From the NCBI RefSeq assembly GCF_000308635.1, contig NZ_BAGD01000035.1, forward strand, positions 1-64,000: a DNA stretch of 64,000 bases. Direction: 5' to 3'. Positions 16,212 through 23,876 of the stretch are shown here, one piece after another (the first letter of the stretch is position 1; each line of letters starts with the position of its first letter). The notes under the pieces are model-generated. The model saw only the letters and a program-made list of their open reading frames with translations, made no database searches and was not told the DNA's origin. This DNA is from Nocardia otitidiscaviarum NBRC 14405 (GTDB lineage Bacteria; Actinomycetota; Actinomycetes; Mycobacteriales; Mycobacteriaceae). Made by a program: the position numbers and the translations under genes.

Positions 16212-16225
16212 GCCCCGCACTCCTA

Positions 16226-16537
16226 CTAGAACCGGCCGGTATTGCGCTGTTCCATCAGCCGCAGATTCTGCGCGGCCTCGGTGAGCCCCTGCACCAGATT
16301 CCCGAACGAGCTGGACAGATTATCCGTTCCGGTAGCCATATTCCGACTCCCCGCCACGAACCCCTCATCCCCGTCCGCGAACTTGCTCCCGAACTCGTCA
16401 TCCCCCCACGCGGCCTGCCCCGCCGACACCGCCGCCCGCGCCCGCCCGGCAATCCCGGACAACCGATCCCGAATATCCCCCGCGATTTCCGCGACCCCGT
16501 CGACCCGGTCCGGATCGACCTCAACCCGCTCAGCCAT
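16226..16537 (-). CDS. WXG100-family protein of the toxin island
   Basis: A 103-residue helical-hairpin protein. Helix one is VDGVAEIAGDIRDRLSGIAG, the turn holds AAWGDDEFGSKFADG (a WGD variant of W-x-G), and helix two is MATGTDNLSSSFGNLVQGL. This layout is typical of WXG100 proteins encoded with CpnT-like toxins (EsxE/EsxF in M. tuberculosis), which pair with the toxin N-terminal domain for export. The ATG at 16537 follows GGAGGGGAT. It is the first gene of a two-gene minus-strand unit with the YbaB-like gene, and its upstream region contains the 43-bp element also found before the toxin gene. Confidence 0.75.
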   Translation of the reverse strand: MAERVEVDPDRVDGVAEIAGDIRDRLSGIAGRARAAVSAGQAAWGDDEFGSKFADGDEGFVAGSRNMATGTDNLSSSFGNLVQGLTEAAQNLRLMEQRNTGRF

Positions 16538-16851
16538 GGGATCCCCTCCGAGGTTCCGGCAGCCGTCCGCTGCGCGCGACAACACAGTGAGATCGACTGT
16601 GCCACAGCCGCTTGGTGACCACAATATGAACGGCGGGTGACGCACCGAACGTCCAAGCGGCACTTCTCGGACGGGCAACGCGGCGATCCGACGAATTCGG
16701 TGCGAAGCGGGGAACTCTCGGTCCGGGGGACGTTCTGCTGGAGTGGGGCGAAGCGCGGACTGCTGTTAGATTGACGCGGACCGGTCGGCATTCCGGCGGG
16801 GATCGAAGGTAGGAAGTCCGGTCGCTGGCACAGCGGCGGACCTAGGGGGAG
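16538..16851. other. 314-bp divergent gap between WXG100 and lipoprotein genes
   Basis: No credible coding region is seen. The left part holds the GGAGGGGAT ribosome site of the WXG100 gene and the 43-bp shared element (16589-16631). The right part must hold the promoter of the plus-strand lipoprotein-kinase operon; the bases before 16852 contain GGGGGAG as ribosome site. A TTAGATTGACG stretch lies near 16766-16776, but no convincing -35/-10 pair could be fixed. Confidence 0.5.
16589..16631 (-). promoter_or_regulatory. 43-bp element upstream of the WXG100 gene, shared with 14229-14271
   Basis: Second copy of the element before the toxin gene. On the minus strand it reads TTGTGG, 17 nt, CACAGT, ending 51 nt before the WXG100 start codon. 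The central CTGTGCCACAG is an odd-length palindrome with complete arms. Identity of 36 of 43 positions outside coding sequence is unlikely to be chance, so co-regulation of toxin and WXG100 partner is the simplest reading. Confidence 0.55.
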
Positions 16852-18027
16852 ATGCGGTTGCGGTACCACCGGCTTGCCGCCGTGGCGCTCGCCGCCACGG
16901 CCATTGTTTCGGCCGGGTGTTCGGACGGAAGCAAGGATCCGGCCCGGGATTTCGGTCCTTATCCGAGCGAGCGGATCGACGATGACTACGACGACCGTCC
17001 CAGCCGGGCGCGCGGGATTCTGGTGGAGTCGCTACGACTCGGTGAGCACCTGGTGTACGCCGATGAGATCGACTCCGCGCTGACGGTGGGTCGAGGGGGC
17101 GGGGTCATCGCCAACCACACCGGAGTCGCGAGCATGATCTCGGGGCCGCAGCGCTCCGCCTTGGACGGTTACCCGGTGCTGGGCGCGTTCGGAGCCATTG
17201 CCGCTGATCGGGACTACGGTGGCGAGCAGACCGAGACCATGCTCTCGATCTCCCTCATCGCACTGCCCGACGAACAGACTGCGGCGGCCGCGGCAGCCGC
17301 CATGGCCAGGGCCGATTTCGAGACCAATGCCGACAACGTGCCGGTCGCGGTAGACGCCTACCCGACGGCGCTGAGCCACTGGCGGCCCGGAGTGCCGACC
17401 ATCGGCAGCTGGCTGACTTGGAAATCGGTGGTCATCCGCATTTACGCGCGCATACCCGAGCCGAACCTGGAGCGGCTCGTCGAGATGGCGACTCAGGCAT
17501 ACCGCGCGCAGCTCGCGAACCTCGAGAGCTTCACCCCCACCCCGGAGGCCGAGCTGCCCTCGCTGCGACTGGACCCGGACAACCTGTTGCCCCGGCTCGT
17601 GAAGACCGGTGATTACATACCCGACGATCGGGACTTCGCGGTCTACAGCCCGCGGACATTCGCGCTGCTGGTCGGCAAACCCACCGAGGCGCTCGCCGCG
17701 TACTCGACCCACGGGATCACCGCGATCGGGGTATCGCACAACAAGTTTCTGTTCCGCCTCGCCGACCCGGCGAGAGCGGACGAGGCGGTCGAGTATCTGG
17801 CGTCGGGGGACGAGCAATTGGAGTACGTCCCCATGTCCGGTGTCTCCGGCCTCGAGGGTGTGACCTGTTATCGGGCACAGCAGCCGTCCACAATGCAGAA
17901 GGAGGCCAGGCGATTCCGCTGCTTGATCGCGCGCGGTGATGCCGTGGCGCGGGTCTTCAGCAACCAGGAGAGCGACGTCCGTCAGCTGGCGGCGGCGCAG
18001 TACGCGGCACTGGGAGATGAACGGTGA
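16852..18027 (+). CDS. Secreted lipoprotein, DUF7373-like, copy 1
   Basis: A 391-residue lipoprotein. The signal peptide (LAAVALAATAIVSAGC) ends in the lipobox SAGC with Cys at residue 23. Motifs shared with the paralogue at 33548 are RARGxLVESLRLGEHxV, a central DExxAxAAAxAMAxADF, DxRDFAVY and the closing ESDVRQLAAAQYAxL. The family resembles DUF7373 lipoproteins, which I associate with Nocardia; the function is unknown. It stands 31 nt before a transmembrane Ser/Thr kinase and is probably co-transcribed with two kinases, so it may feed an envelope signal to them or be controlled by them. The ATG is preceded by GGGGGAG. Confidence 0.7.
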   Translation: MRLRYHRLAAVALAATAIVSAGCSDGSKDPARDFGPYPSERIDDDYDDRPSRARGILVESLRLGEHLVYADEIDSALTVGRGGGVIANHTGVASMISGPQRSALDGYPVLGAFGAIAADRDYGGEQTETMLSISLIALPDEQTAAAAAAAMARADFETNADNVPVAVDAYPTALSHWRPGVPTIGSWLTWKSVVIRIYARIPEPNLERLVEMATQAYRAQLANLESFTPTPEAELPSLRLDPDNLLPRLVKTGDYIPDDRDFAVYSPRTFALLVGKPTEALAAYSTHGITAIGVSHNKFLFRLADPARADEAVEYLASGDEQLEYVPMSGVSGLEGVTCYRAQQPSTMQKEARRFRCLIARGDAVARVFSNQESDVRQLAAAQYAALGDER

Positions 18028-18058
18028 GCGTCGCCTGCCATTTCGCGGAGGGAATCGC

Positions 18059-19921
18059 ATGAAACCGCTGGGTCCCAAGGACCCGCGCCAGCTGGGGCGC
18101 AATCAGCTGATAGCCGTCATCGGACAAGGTGGCATGGGACGGGTGCTGCTCGGCCGCGCGCCGACGGGCAGATTGGTGGCCGTCAAGCAGATCCACCGGC
18201 ACCTGGCAGGAGATACCGAGTTCCGCGCCCGGTTCGATCGGGAGGTACAGGCGAGTCGCCGGGTCGCCGGTGCGTACACCGCTGCTGTTGTCGACAGCGA
18301 CACTGGCTCCGAGAGCCCTTGGCTGGCAACCGAGTACATCCCGGGTCCCGCACTCAAGACAGTGGTGGACGAATGCGGGCCGTTCACCCTGGGCGGTCTG
18401 CGGCTCCTGGCCACGGGATTGGCCTCGGCCCTGGTGGAGATCCATCGAGCCGGTTTGGTGCACCGCGATCTGAAACCGGCCAACGTGCTGTTGGCGGCGG
18501 ATGGTCCCCGCGTCATCGACTTCGGCATAGCCCGCGCGCTGGAAGCCGATCAGCAGCTGACCGCGACCGGCTCGGTCATCGGCTCACCCGCCTTCATGTC
18601 ACCCGAGCAGGCGGAAGGTCGCAGCCTCACCCCGGCCGCCGACGTCTTCTCGGTCGGCGCGATCCTGGCCATGGCGGCACGCGGCAGCAGCCCCTTCTCC
18701 GGCACATCCACCCCGCAGATCCTCTACAACGTCATGCATTCCGAGCCCGACACCACCGGTGTCCCGCCGGATATGCGCGCGCTTGTCGAAGCATGTCTGG
18801 CCAAGGATCCGGCGCAGCGCCCCACGGCGGAGCAACTGCTCGAGGCCGCCGGCCGGATCGCCGCCGAACCGGCGTGGCCGCCCGCGGTCCGCGAACGGAT
18901 CGCCGAGCATCAGGCCGATACCGACTGGTGGGTGGAGAAGGCTACCCGGGAAGTTCGTCACCGGGAGCAACTCGCGCAGGTGCGCGGCCGTCGGCGCGGC
19001 ATGATCCGCGCCGCTGCCGCCGCGGCTGCGGGCCTGCTGGTAGTGGCCGGTACCGCTGCTGCCGCGCAAGATCTGGCACGTCAGCCCGGGCAGGCGGTGC
19101 CCATGTCCGAGCCGTCATTGGCGCTGAGCGCGGAGGAATGGAGGCTGCTCGACCGGTGTGCGCTGCTGGAGGAGCCGGTGCTCGGGGCGCTCGGCACACT
19201 GGAGGACCAGGCGCCGGACAACCCTGAACTGTGCCAAACTTCCATTACCGATCATGATGGAGGGAAGGTTAACCTTAGCCTGTATTTCGGCTGGCCCTTG
19301 TCGGAATCTGCGGCGTCTCCAACCGGCAGCACGGTCGCGTGGATGCCGATCTTCAAGTCGGGACAGGGGGACGCGTGTTATCGCTCGGTTGTCGCGCAGA
19401 GCAGCGCACCCGTAGTGATCTCCGTGGATGGCCAGCTGGTGAGCGGAGACGGTTCGTGCGAGGAAATGGCTCAGCGGGCACTGATCGAAATCGTCAAGCG
19501 TCTCACCGTCAATCCGCCCTTCCGAAAGCTCCCCGCCGAGTCGGTATTTCGGATTGATCCCTGCGGAGTGATCGATCCGCAGCTTGCTCGTACGAGTGCT
19601 GGCGACCCCGGACAGAAGACATCGAATGACCCGCACGAGTGCTGGGTGAGCGGCAGTGACTACTCCCTACAATTCGATCTGCTCGAAGAGGGACGTCCGG
19701 ATCGAGAGAACCGTCCGTCCGTTCAAATGGGGGACGCGACGGTGTACATCAAGGATCGTGAGCAATACGGCTCCTGTGAACTCGCGTACATGGTGCGCCT
19801 GCTCGAGGGGATCGATGCCGAGGTAGCGAAGGTAAACATCGTCAAACGTGACGGTGGGCCGGGAGCGTGCGAGGTCGGCAAGAAGATCATGGCCGCCGTC
19901 ATACCGAGGCTCTCAACATGA
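18059..19921 (+). CDS. Transmembrane Ser/Thr protein kinase (PknB-like) with Cys-containing extracellular domains
   Basis: 620 residues. The kinase domain covers about residues 14-280, with glycine loop IGQGGMGRV (21-29), ATP Lys43 (AVKQ), catalytic HRDLKPAN (Asp137), DFG (154-156) and GSPAFMSPEQ. A linker leads to one membrane helix near 315-337. The outer part has two repeats starting D-x-C (DRCALL; DPCGVI), each with a later Cys, like DUF3558 domains. It overlaps the next kinase gene by ATGA. The paralogue at 34797 matches along its length. It would phosphorylate Thr/Ser on cytosolic targets in response to an envelope signal; the substrate is unknown. The ATG at 18059 begins the shared MKPLGPKDPRQLGRN, while the longer upstream frame runs back into the lipoprotein. 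Confidence 0.85.
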   Translation: MKPLGPKDPRQLGRNQLIAVIGQGGMGRVLLGRAPTGRLVAVKQIHRHLAGDTEFRARFDREVQASRRVAGAYTAAVVDSDTGSESPWLATEYIPGPALKTVVDECGPFTLGGLRLLATGLASALVEIHRAGLVHRDLKPANVLLAADGPRVIDFGIARALEADQQLTATGSVIGSPAFMSPEQAEGRSLTPAADVFSVGAILAMAARGSSPFSGTSTPQILYNVMHSEPDTTGVPPDMRALVEACLAKDPAQRPTAEQLLEAAGRIAAEPAWPPAVRERIAEHQADTDWWVEKATREVRHREQLAQVRGRRRGMIRAAAAAAAGLLVVAGTAAAAQDLARQPGQAVPMSEPSLALSAEEWRLLDRCALLEEPVLGALGTLEDQAPDNPELCQTSITDHDGGKVNLSLYFGWPLSESAASPTGSTVAWMPIFKSGQGDACYRSVVAQSSAPVVISVDGQLVSGDGSCEEMAQRALIEIVKRLTVNPPFRKLPAESVFRIDPCGVIDPQLARTSAGDPGQKTSNDPHECWVSGSDYSLQFDLLEEGRPDRENRPSVQMGDATVYIKDREQYGSCELAYMVRLLEGIDAEVAKVNIVKRDGGPGACEVGKKIMAAVIPRLST

Positions 19922-21792
19922 AGCTCCAGCCACTAGCCGACGATGACCCGAACCATATCGGCCGGTACCGGCTGCACGGAGTGCTGGGTTCCGGCGGCAT
20001 GGGAAGAGTGCTCCTCGGTATGGGGCCGGACGGCCGTTTCGTCGCAATCAAACAGGTGCATGCGCACCTCTTGGACGAGCCGGAGTACCGGTCCAGATTC
20101 CGCCGCGAAGTAGCGGCGACAGCACAGGTGTCCGGCGCATTCACGGCCCCCGTCCTGGATTTCGATGTCGATTGCCCGATCCCATGGTTGGCCTCAGTTT
20201 TCGTGGCCGGCCTGCCGTTGGACAAAGCCGTCACCCGGTATGGCCCGCTGCCGGTTCCGGCCGTGCGAGTACTTGCGGTCGGGCTTGCATCGGCATTGGA
20301 GGCCATTCATCGGACCGGTGTGATCCATCGAGATCTGAAGCCCGCCAATGTGATGCTGGCCGCAGACGGTCCCCGCGTCATCGATTTCGGGATCGCCCAA
20401 CCGACCGAAATCACGAGCGAACTGACCGAAGCTGGTTCGGTGCTGGGATCACCGGCATACATGTCGCCCGAGCAGGCGCTGTCCCAACAGATCACACCTG
20501 CCAGTGACATCTTTTCGCTCGGTTCCCTGCTCGCCATGGCGGCGATCGGAGCCAGCCCGTTCCAAGCCCCTTCGCTGGCCTACACGCTGTTCAATATCGC
20601 GCACGCCGAACCCGAACTGGAACGGGTGCCACCGGAACTGCGAACGCTGATCGCGGCCTGCCTACACAAGGATCCTCAGTCTCGGCCCACACCGACGCAG
20701 TTACTCGACTACCTCGGGCACTCGGGGAGTCAGGGCCGCCCGTGGCCAGGAGCCGTACACGATGAACTCGACCGTTTAGCAAGGCAACTGACAGAAATCG
20801 CTTCGGATCCGGAAGCGACACAGGTTATCCCCGCATCGGGTCGACAGCGTGCCACGGCGCGATCCGCACCCCCGGTAGAGAATCGTCGGCGATCAACGAT
20901 CGTGCTTACCGCGCTATCAGGGCTGGTCGTTGCGATGGTGGCGGCCACGGTGGGTTGGGCGGGTCGGACCGTCGAAGCGGAAGCTCCGGATATGCTGACC
21001 CGGTTCCGCGAAGCCGATACCTGTCGTTGGGTCCAGCAGGCGCTGGGGTCGGACCTTCCTCAACAGGTGGCGGCCGGGTGGCCGGTCAACGTGACCGAGT
21101 GGTCTTGGCAGCCGACATCCACATGGGGATGCGGCGCGCAGGATGGTCAGCGGACCCTGTGGGTCGAGCCCGCTATGTCGCTGGATCTCGCTGAATTCGA
21201 ACCCACGGGTGCCGCGATCGACGGCAAGCCGGTAATGGCATTCGATGGCCAGGGTTTCTGTCGACGCAGTCTTCAGTTGGGTACCGCCGGGCAAGGCTGG
21301 GGCATGCGGACCACTTCGTCCGAGGCGGACAACTGTACACTTGTCGAATTCGTGCTCACGCGAATGATGGAGGTCATCGACGCAATCCCGCGCAATCAGA
21401 ACGCGGACCGATCTCTTGCTGGCGTGGACCCGTGCACCCTGCTGTCGCCCGACGACTTGAATCCACTGATCGGGCCGCTGCCGACCTCCCCCGCCTCGGT
21501 TGATGTTCATTCCTGTCTGTGGTCCGGCCGATCGGACATCAGTGTGAAGCTGCGACAGTACGACCCCGAGGACATGTCCGGTCAGTCAGTCGACCTGGGC
21601 GATGGACTGTCGGTCGTGGCTCCCTCACAAGAGTCTTCATACGGCTGCACTCGCATCTATGCCTATCGGGAGATAGGGGGCCGCACCGAGATACTGGAGG
21701 TACACGCTTCAGGAGGCTACAAGGAGACGGAGATTTCTTGTGCCGCAGCGGAATCCGCTATTCGGCTGGCAGTCGGAAACCTGCCTGCGTAA
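19918..21792 (+). CDS. Transmembrane Ser/Thr protein kinase, second of pair
   Basis: 624 residues. The kinase domain has glycine loop LGSGGMGRV, Lys45 (AIKQ), HRDLKPAN (Asp139), DFG (156-158) and GSPAYMSPEQ. One membrane helix lies at about 326-347 (TIVLTALSGLVVAMVAATVG). The outside part has two modules, the first with ADTCRW and a later WGCG, the second with VDPCTLLSPDDL and HSCLW, the classic DUF3558-like D-P-C and C-x-W pattern. The ATG at 19918 overlaps the stop of the first kinase. Its closest relative in the window is the gene at 36686, not its neighbour, so the pair was duplicated as a unit. Signal and substrates are unknown. Confidence 0.85.
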   Translation: MKLQPLADDDPNHIGRYRLHGVLGSGGMGRVLLGMGPDGRFVAIKQVHAHLLDEPEYRSRFRREVAATAQVSGAFTAPVLDFDVDCPIPWLASVFVAGLPLDKAVTRYGPLPVPAVRVLAVGLASALEAIHRTGVIHRDLKPANVMLAADGPRVIDFGIAQPTEITSELTEAGSVLGSPAYMSPEQALSQQITPASDIFSLGSLLAMAAIGASPFQAPSLAYTLFNIAHAEPELERVPPELRTLIAACLHKDPQSRPTPTQLLDYLGHSGSQGRPWPGAVHDELDRLARQLTEIASDPEATQVIPASGRQRATARSAPPVENRRRSTIVLTALSGLVVAMVAATVGWAGRTVEAEAPDMLTRFREADTCRWVQQALGSDLPQQVAAGWPVNVTEWSWQPTSTWGCGAQDGQRTLWVEPAMSLDLAEFEPTGAAIDGKPVMAFDGQGFCRRSLQLGTAGQGWGMRTTSSEADNCTLVEFVLTRMMEVIDAIPRNQNADRSLAGVDPCTLLSPDDLNPLIGPLPTSPASVDVHSCLWSGRSDISVKLRQYDPEDMSGQSVDLGDGLSVVAPSQESSYGCTRIYAYREIGGRTEILEVHASGGYKETEISCAAAESAIRLAVGNLPA

Positions 21793-21800
21793 GCCCCCTC

Positions 21801-22007
21801 CTACGGCAAGTCGAATTCGCTGCCCGCCAGCGCAGCGGTGAATGCGGCCCACGCTGCGCCGCTGAACCGCAGCGCGGGTCCGGAGGGCTGCTTCGAATCG
21901 CGAACGGCGACTTGCTCACTCGCGAGAAACGCGACTTCTACGCATTCCTTACCCATGGAGCTGCGCGTGCTCTTGTGCCAAACAGCCTGAGCTAGATCAT
22001 TGTTCAC
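21801..22007 (-). CDS. DUF397 small protein
   Basis: A 68-residue protein of the DUF397 family, recognised by WHKSTRSSMGKECVEVAFL near the N-terminus, VAVRDSKQPSGPALRFS in the middle, and the final WAAFTAAL helix. DUF397 proteins are encoded next to XRE regulators with DUF5753 domains throughout actinobacteria, and may act as their partner in a regulatory or toxin-antitoxin-like unit. The GTG start overlaps the stop of the XRE gene (22004-22007). It ends only 8 bp from the convergent kinase gene, leaving no room for a separate terminator. Confidence 0.85.
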   Translation of the reverse strand: MNNDLAQAVWHKSTRSSMGKECVEVAFLASEQVAVRDSKQPSGPALRFSGAAWAAFTAALAGSEFDLP

Positions 22008-22891
22008 GTCATGAACTCCTTCAACCGTTGCCGGAGCAAGGTTCGACTCGCGACGACGTCCAGAGCGGCACGGTGGATAGTCGCCCAGGCCGCGCTGTAC
22101 TTCTGGACCTGCGACCTGCCCTCAAGGTACAGGTCGCCGGTGAACCCCTCCACGTAGACAACGGTCGGGTCGGCCGCAGTGGACCCGCCGTCAGCGCCGT
22201 AGCCCAGGATGACGAAAGGTCCGACGGGGCCGCCGACTGGGAAGCCCGCACTGAACGGGAGGACACGAATGGAGACGTTCGGTGAAGTGCTCAACTCCGC
22301 CAGGTGGCGCATCTGAGCAGCCATGGTCACCCTGTCGCCGACCTGAGAATGCACGACTGCTTCGTGAAGCACAGCATCGACCACTACTGGTGACGCCCTT
22401 CGGGTGATGATCCGCTGACGCTTCATCCTCAGCTCGATACGCCGGACTTGCTCTTCTTCGGTCGCGTCTGGGAAATAGATCCGATCGAGAGCACGCGCGT
22501 ACCCGGCGGTTTGCAGCAGTCCGGGCACCAGGTCGGGTCGGTATATCTCGAGGGCGCGAGCTTCGTTCTCCAATTCGATGTACACGTTGAAGCTCTCCGG
22601 GATGAGATCTCCGAAGCTGTGCCACCAGGTCTTCTCCGCACCCTGCTTGAACATCCCAGCCATGGCTGCGGTCTCGTCGTCGGTCAAACCCAGACTCCGG
22701 CACACGAGTTCGATATCGCGCTGCCGTAGACGGCCGACTTCGCCCCGTTCCAACCTGGACTGGGTGCTGACGCTCCAATCAGCCATCGCCGCGACCTGGC
22801 CCTGACTGAGATTCTGTGCCTCGCGTGCTCTGCGCAGGTACCGACCCATCTGCCGATGCGGCAGTGACGGTGTGGGCTTCTCGGTGACCAT
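22004..22891 (-). CDS. XRE-family helix-turn-helix regulator with DUF5753 domain
   Basis: 295 residues. The N-terminal HTH covers about residues 12-70 (MGRYLRRAREAQNLSQGQVAAM and WSVSTQSRLERGE). The C-terminal DUF5753-type domain holds the marks YRPDLVPGLLQTAGYARAL, RRIELRMKRQRII, VDAVLHEAVVH, MAAQMRHLAELS, SIRVLPFSAGFPVG and a closing VVYVEGFTGDLYLEG. The ATG at 22891 is chosen over 22903 since GGGAG lies 5 nt upstream and M-V-T-E-K follows. It is paired with DUF397. Such pairs control nearby genes in development and antibiotic producers; targets here are unknown. Confidence 0.87.
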   Translation of the reverse strand: MVTEKPTPSLPHRQMGRYLRRAREAQNLSQGQVAAMADWSVSTQSRLERGEVGRLRQRDIELVCRSLGLTDDETAAMAGMFKQGAEKTWWHSFGDLIPESFNVYIELENEARALEIYRPDLVPGLLQTAGYARALDRIYFPDATEEEQVRRIELRMKRQRIITRRASPVVVDAVLHEAVVHSQVGDRVTMAAQMRHLAELSTSPNVSIRVLPFSAGFPVGGPVGPFVILGYGADGGSTAADPTVVYVEGFTGDLYLEGRSQVQKYSAAWATIHRAALDVVASRTLLRQRLKEFMT

Positions 22892-23065
22892 CGAAACTCC
22901 CATTGCGATTGCCGAACTGAGAAGTGCTTGTTCTCAGTCTGGCAATCCACCTGGGATGACACGCCGATCTCCAGAGATTCTCTGTTCGGCATTCTCCGTG
23001 CCGTTGTGAGCTGTTGTGCTGGATCCCTACTCACACAACTCTTCTCGACGCTTCAAGGAGTGGCC

Positions 23066-23242
23066 ATGGTTCTCGACTCGTTGCAGGTGCTGCTCATGGT
23101 CTACAGCGGTCTGGCGGTCGTGCACGTAACGCTGGTGTCGATGGTCAGACGGCACCGGCCAAGGGATCCAGAGGTGGAGAAGTGGACCGTCGCGGCGATC
23201 ATCTCCCGCGTGCAGCACGAGGAAGCGGGCGCATCGCGATGA
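23066..23242 (+). CDS. Small single-pass membrane protein, unknown function
   Basis: A 58-residue protein with one hydrophobic helix near the N-terminus (VLLMVYSGLAVVHVTLVSMV) and a charged tail (RRHRPRDPEVEKW). The ATG has AAGGAG 5 nt upstream. It overlaps the next gene (ATGA at 23239-23242). It is divergent from the XRE gene, 174 bp away, so it could be controlled by it. No known family is recognised. Confidence 0.55.
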   Translation: MVLDSLQVLLMVYSGLAVVHVTLVSMVRRHRPRDPEVEKWTVAAIISRVQHEEAGASR

Positions 23243-23778
23243 GCACCGCGAAGTTCGAGCATGTGGAGAGCCGTACACACCAGGTGGCCGAAACGCTCTA
23301 CCCCATCTACGAGTGCCGCGTCGATCCCGGCCCCCTGCCCGCGAACACGCGCAACAGCGCGGCGGTCGCCAGGCTCCTCGAACGCATCCACGGCGACTGC
23401 GTCACCGCGTGGTGCCGTCCCAAGCAGCGTGCCCGTGAAGCCCTCGACCCGTTGGTCATGCCGATGCCGGAGTGGCGCTGCCCGATTCCCGCCGCCGAGA
23501 TCGAGGCGGCTGTCACAGCCGTCGACAAGGCGCGCGCCGCGCTGAAAGCCGCCGAAGCCGCGCACCGAGAGCGGCCATCGGCGAGCACAGACGCGACGAG
23601 TGCGGAAGCACTGACTGACGCCTCGCATATCCTCAGCGCCGCGATGAAACGGAGGGATGATCTGTTGCGTCGTGCGTTACCCGAGGACGGCATCATTCCC
23701 ATCCGCGTGGTCCGGCAGTTCCGTGCATCCGAAGAGCATGTTTCCGCTCTGATCCGTGAGGTGACGGGGGAGCGGTAG
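23239..23778 (+). CDS. Hypothetical protein, helical, coupled to the small membrane protein gene
   Basis: A 179-residue soluble protein I do not recognise. An N-terminal part has HQVAETLYPIYECRVDPGPL and LLERIHGDCVTAWCRPKQRA; the middle has an alanine/lysine-rich helix (AVTAVDKARAALKAAEAAH) suited to a coiled coil; the end is IPIRVVRQFRASEEHVSALI. The ATG overlaps the preceding stop. It stands 98 nt before the EspB-like gene at 23877 and may be unrelated to it. Codon use looks like that of its neighbours. Confidence 0.6.
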   Translation: MSTAKFEHVESRTHQVAETLYPIYECRVDPGPLPANTRNSAAVARLLERIHGDCVTAWCRPKQRAREALDPLVMPMPEWRCPIPAAEIEAAVTAVDKARAALKAAEAAHRERPSASTDATSAEALTDASHILSAAMKRRDDLLRRALPEDGIIPIRVVRQFRASEEHVSALIREVTGER

Positions 23779-23876
23779 GTGCGGTATCGACGGCGAGCCG
23801 ACCGGAATACACCGTGATACGGTCGGACCCATGGCGACACACCGGGGGCGTTCGCGGGTGATGGGGAACGGAATCA

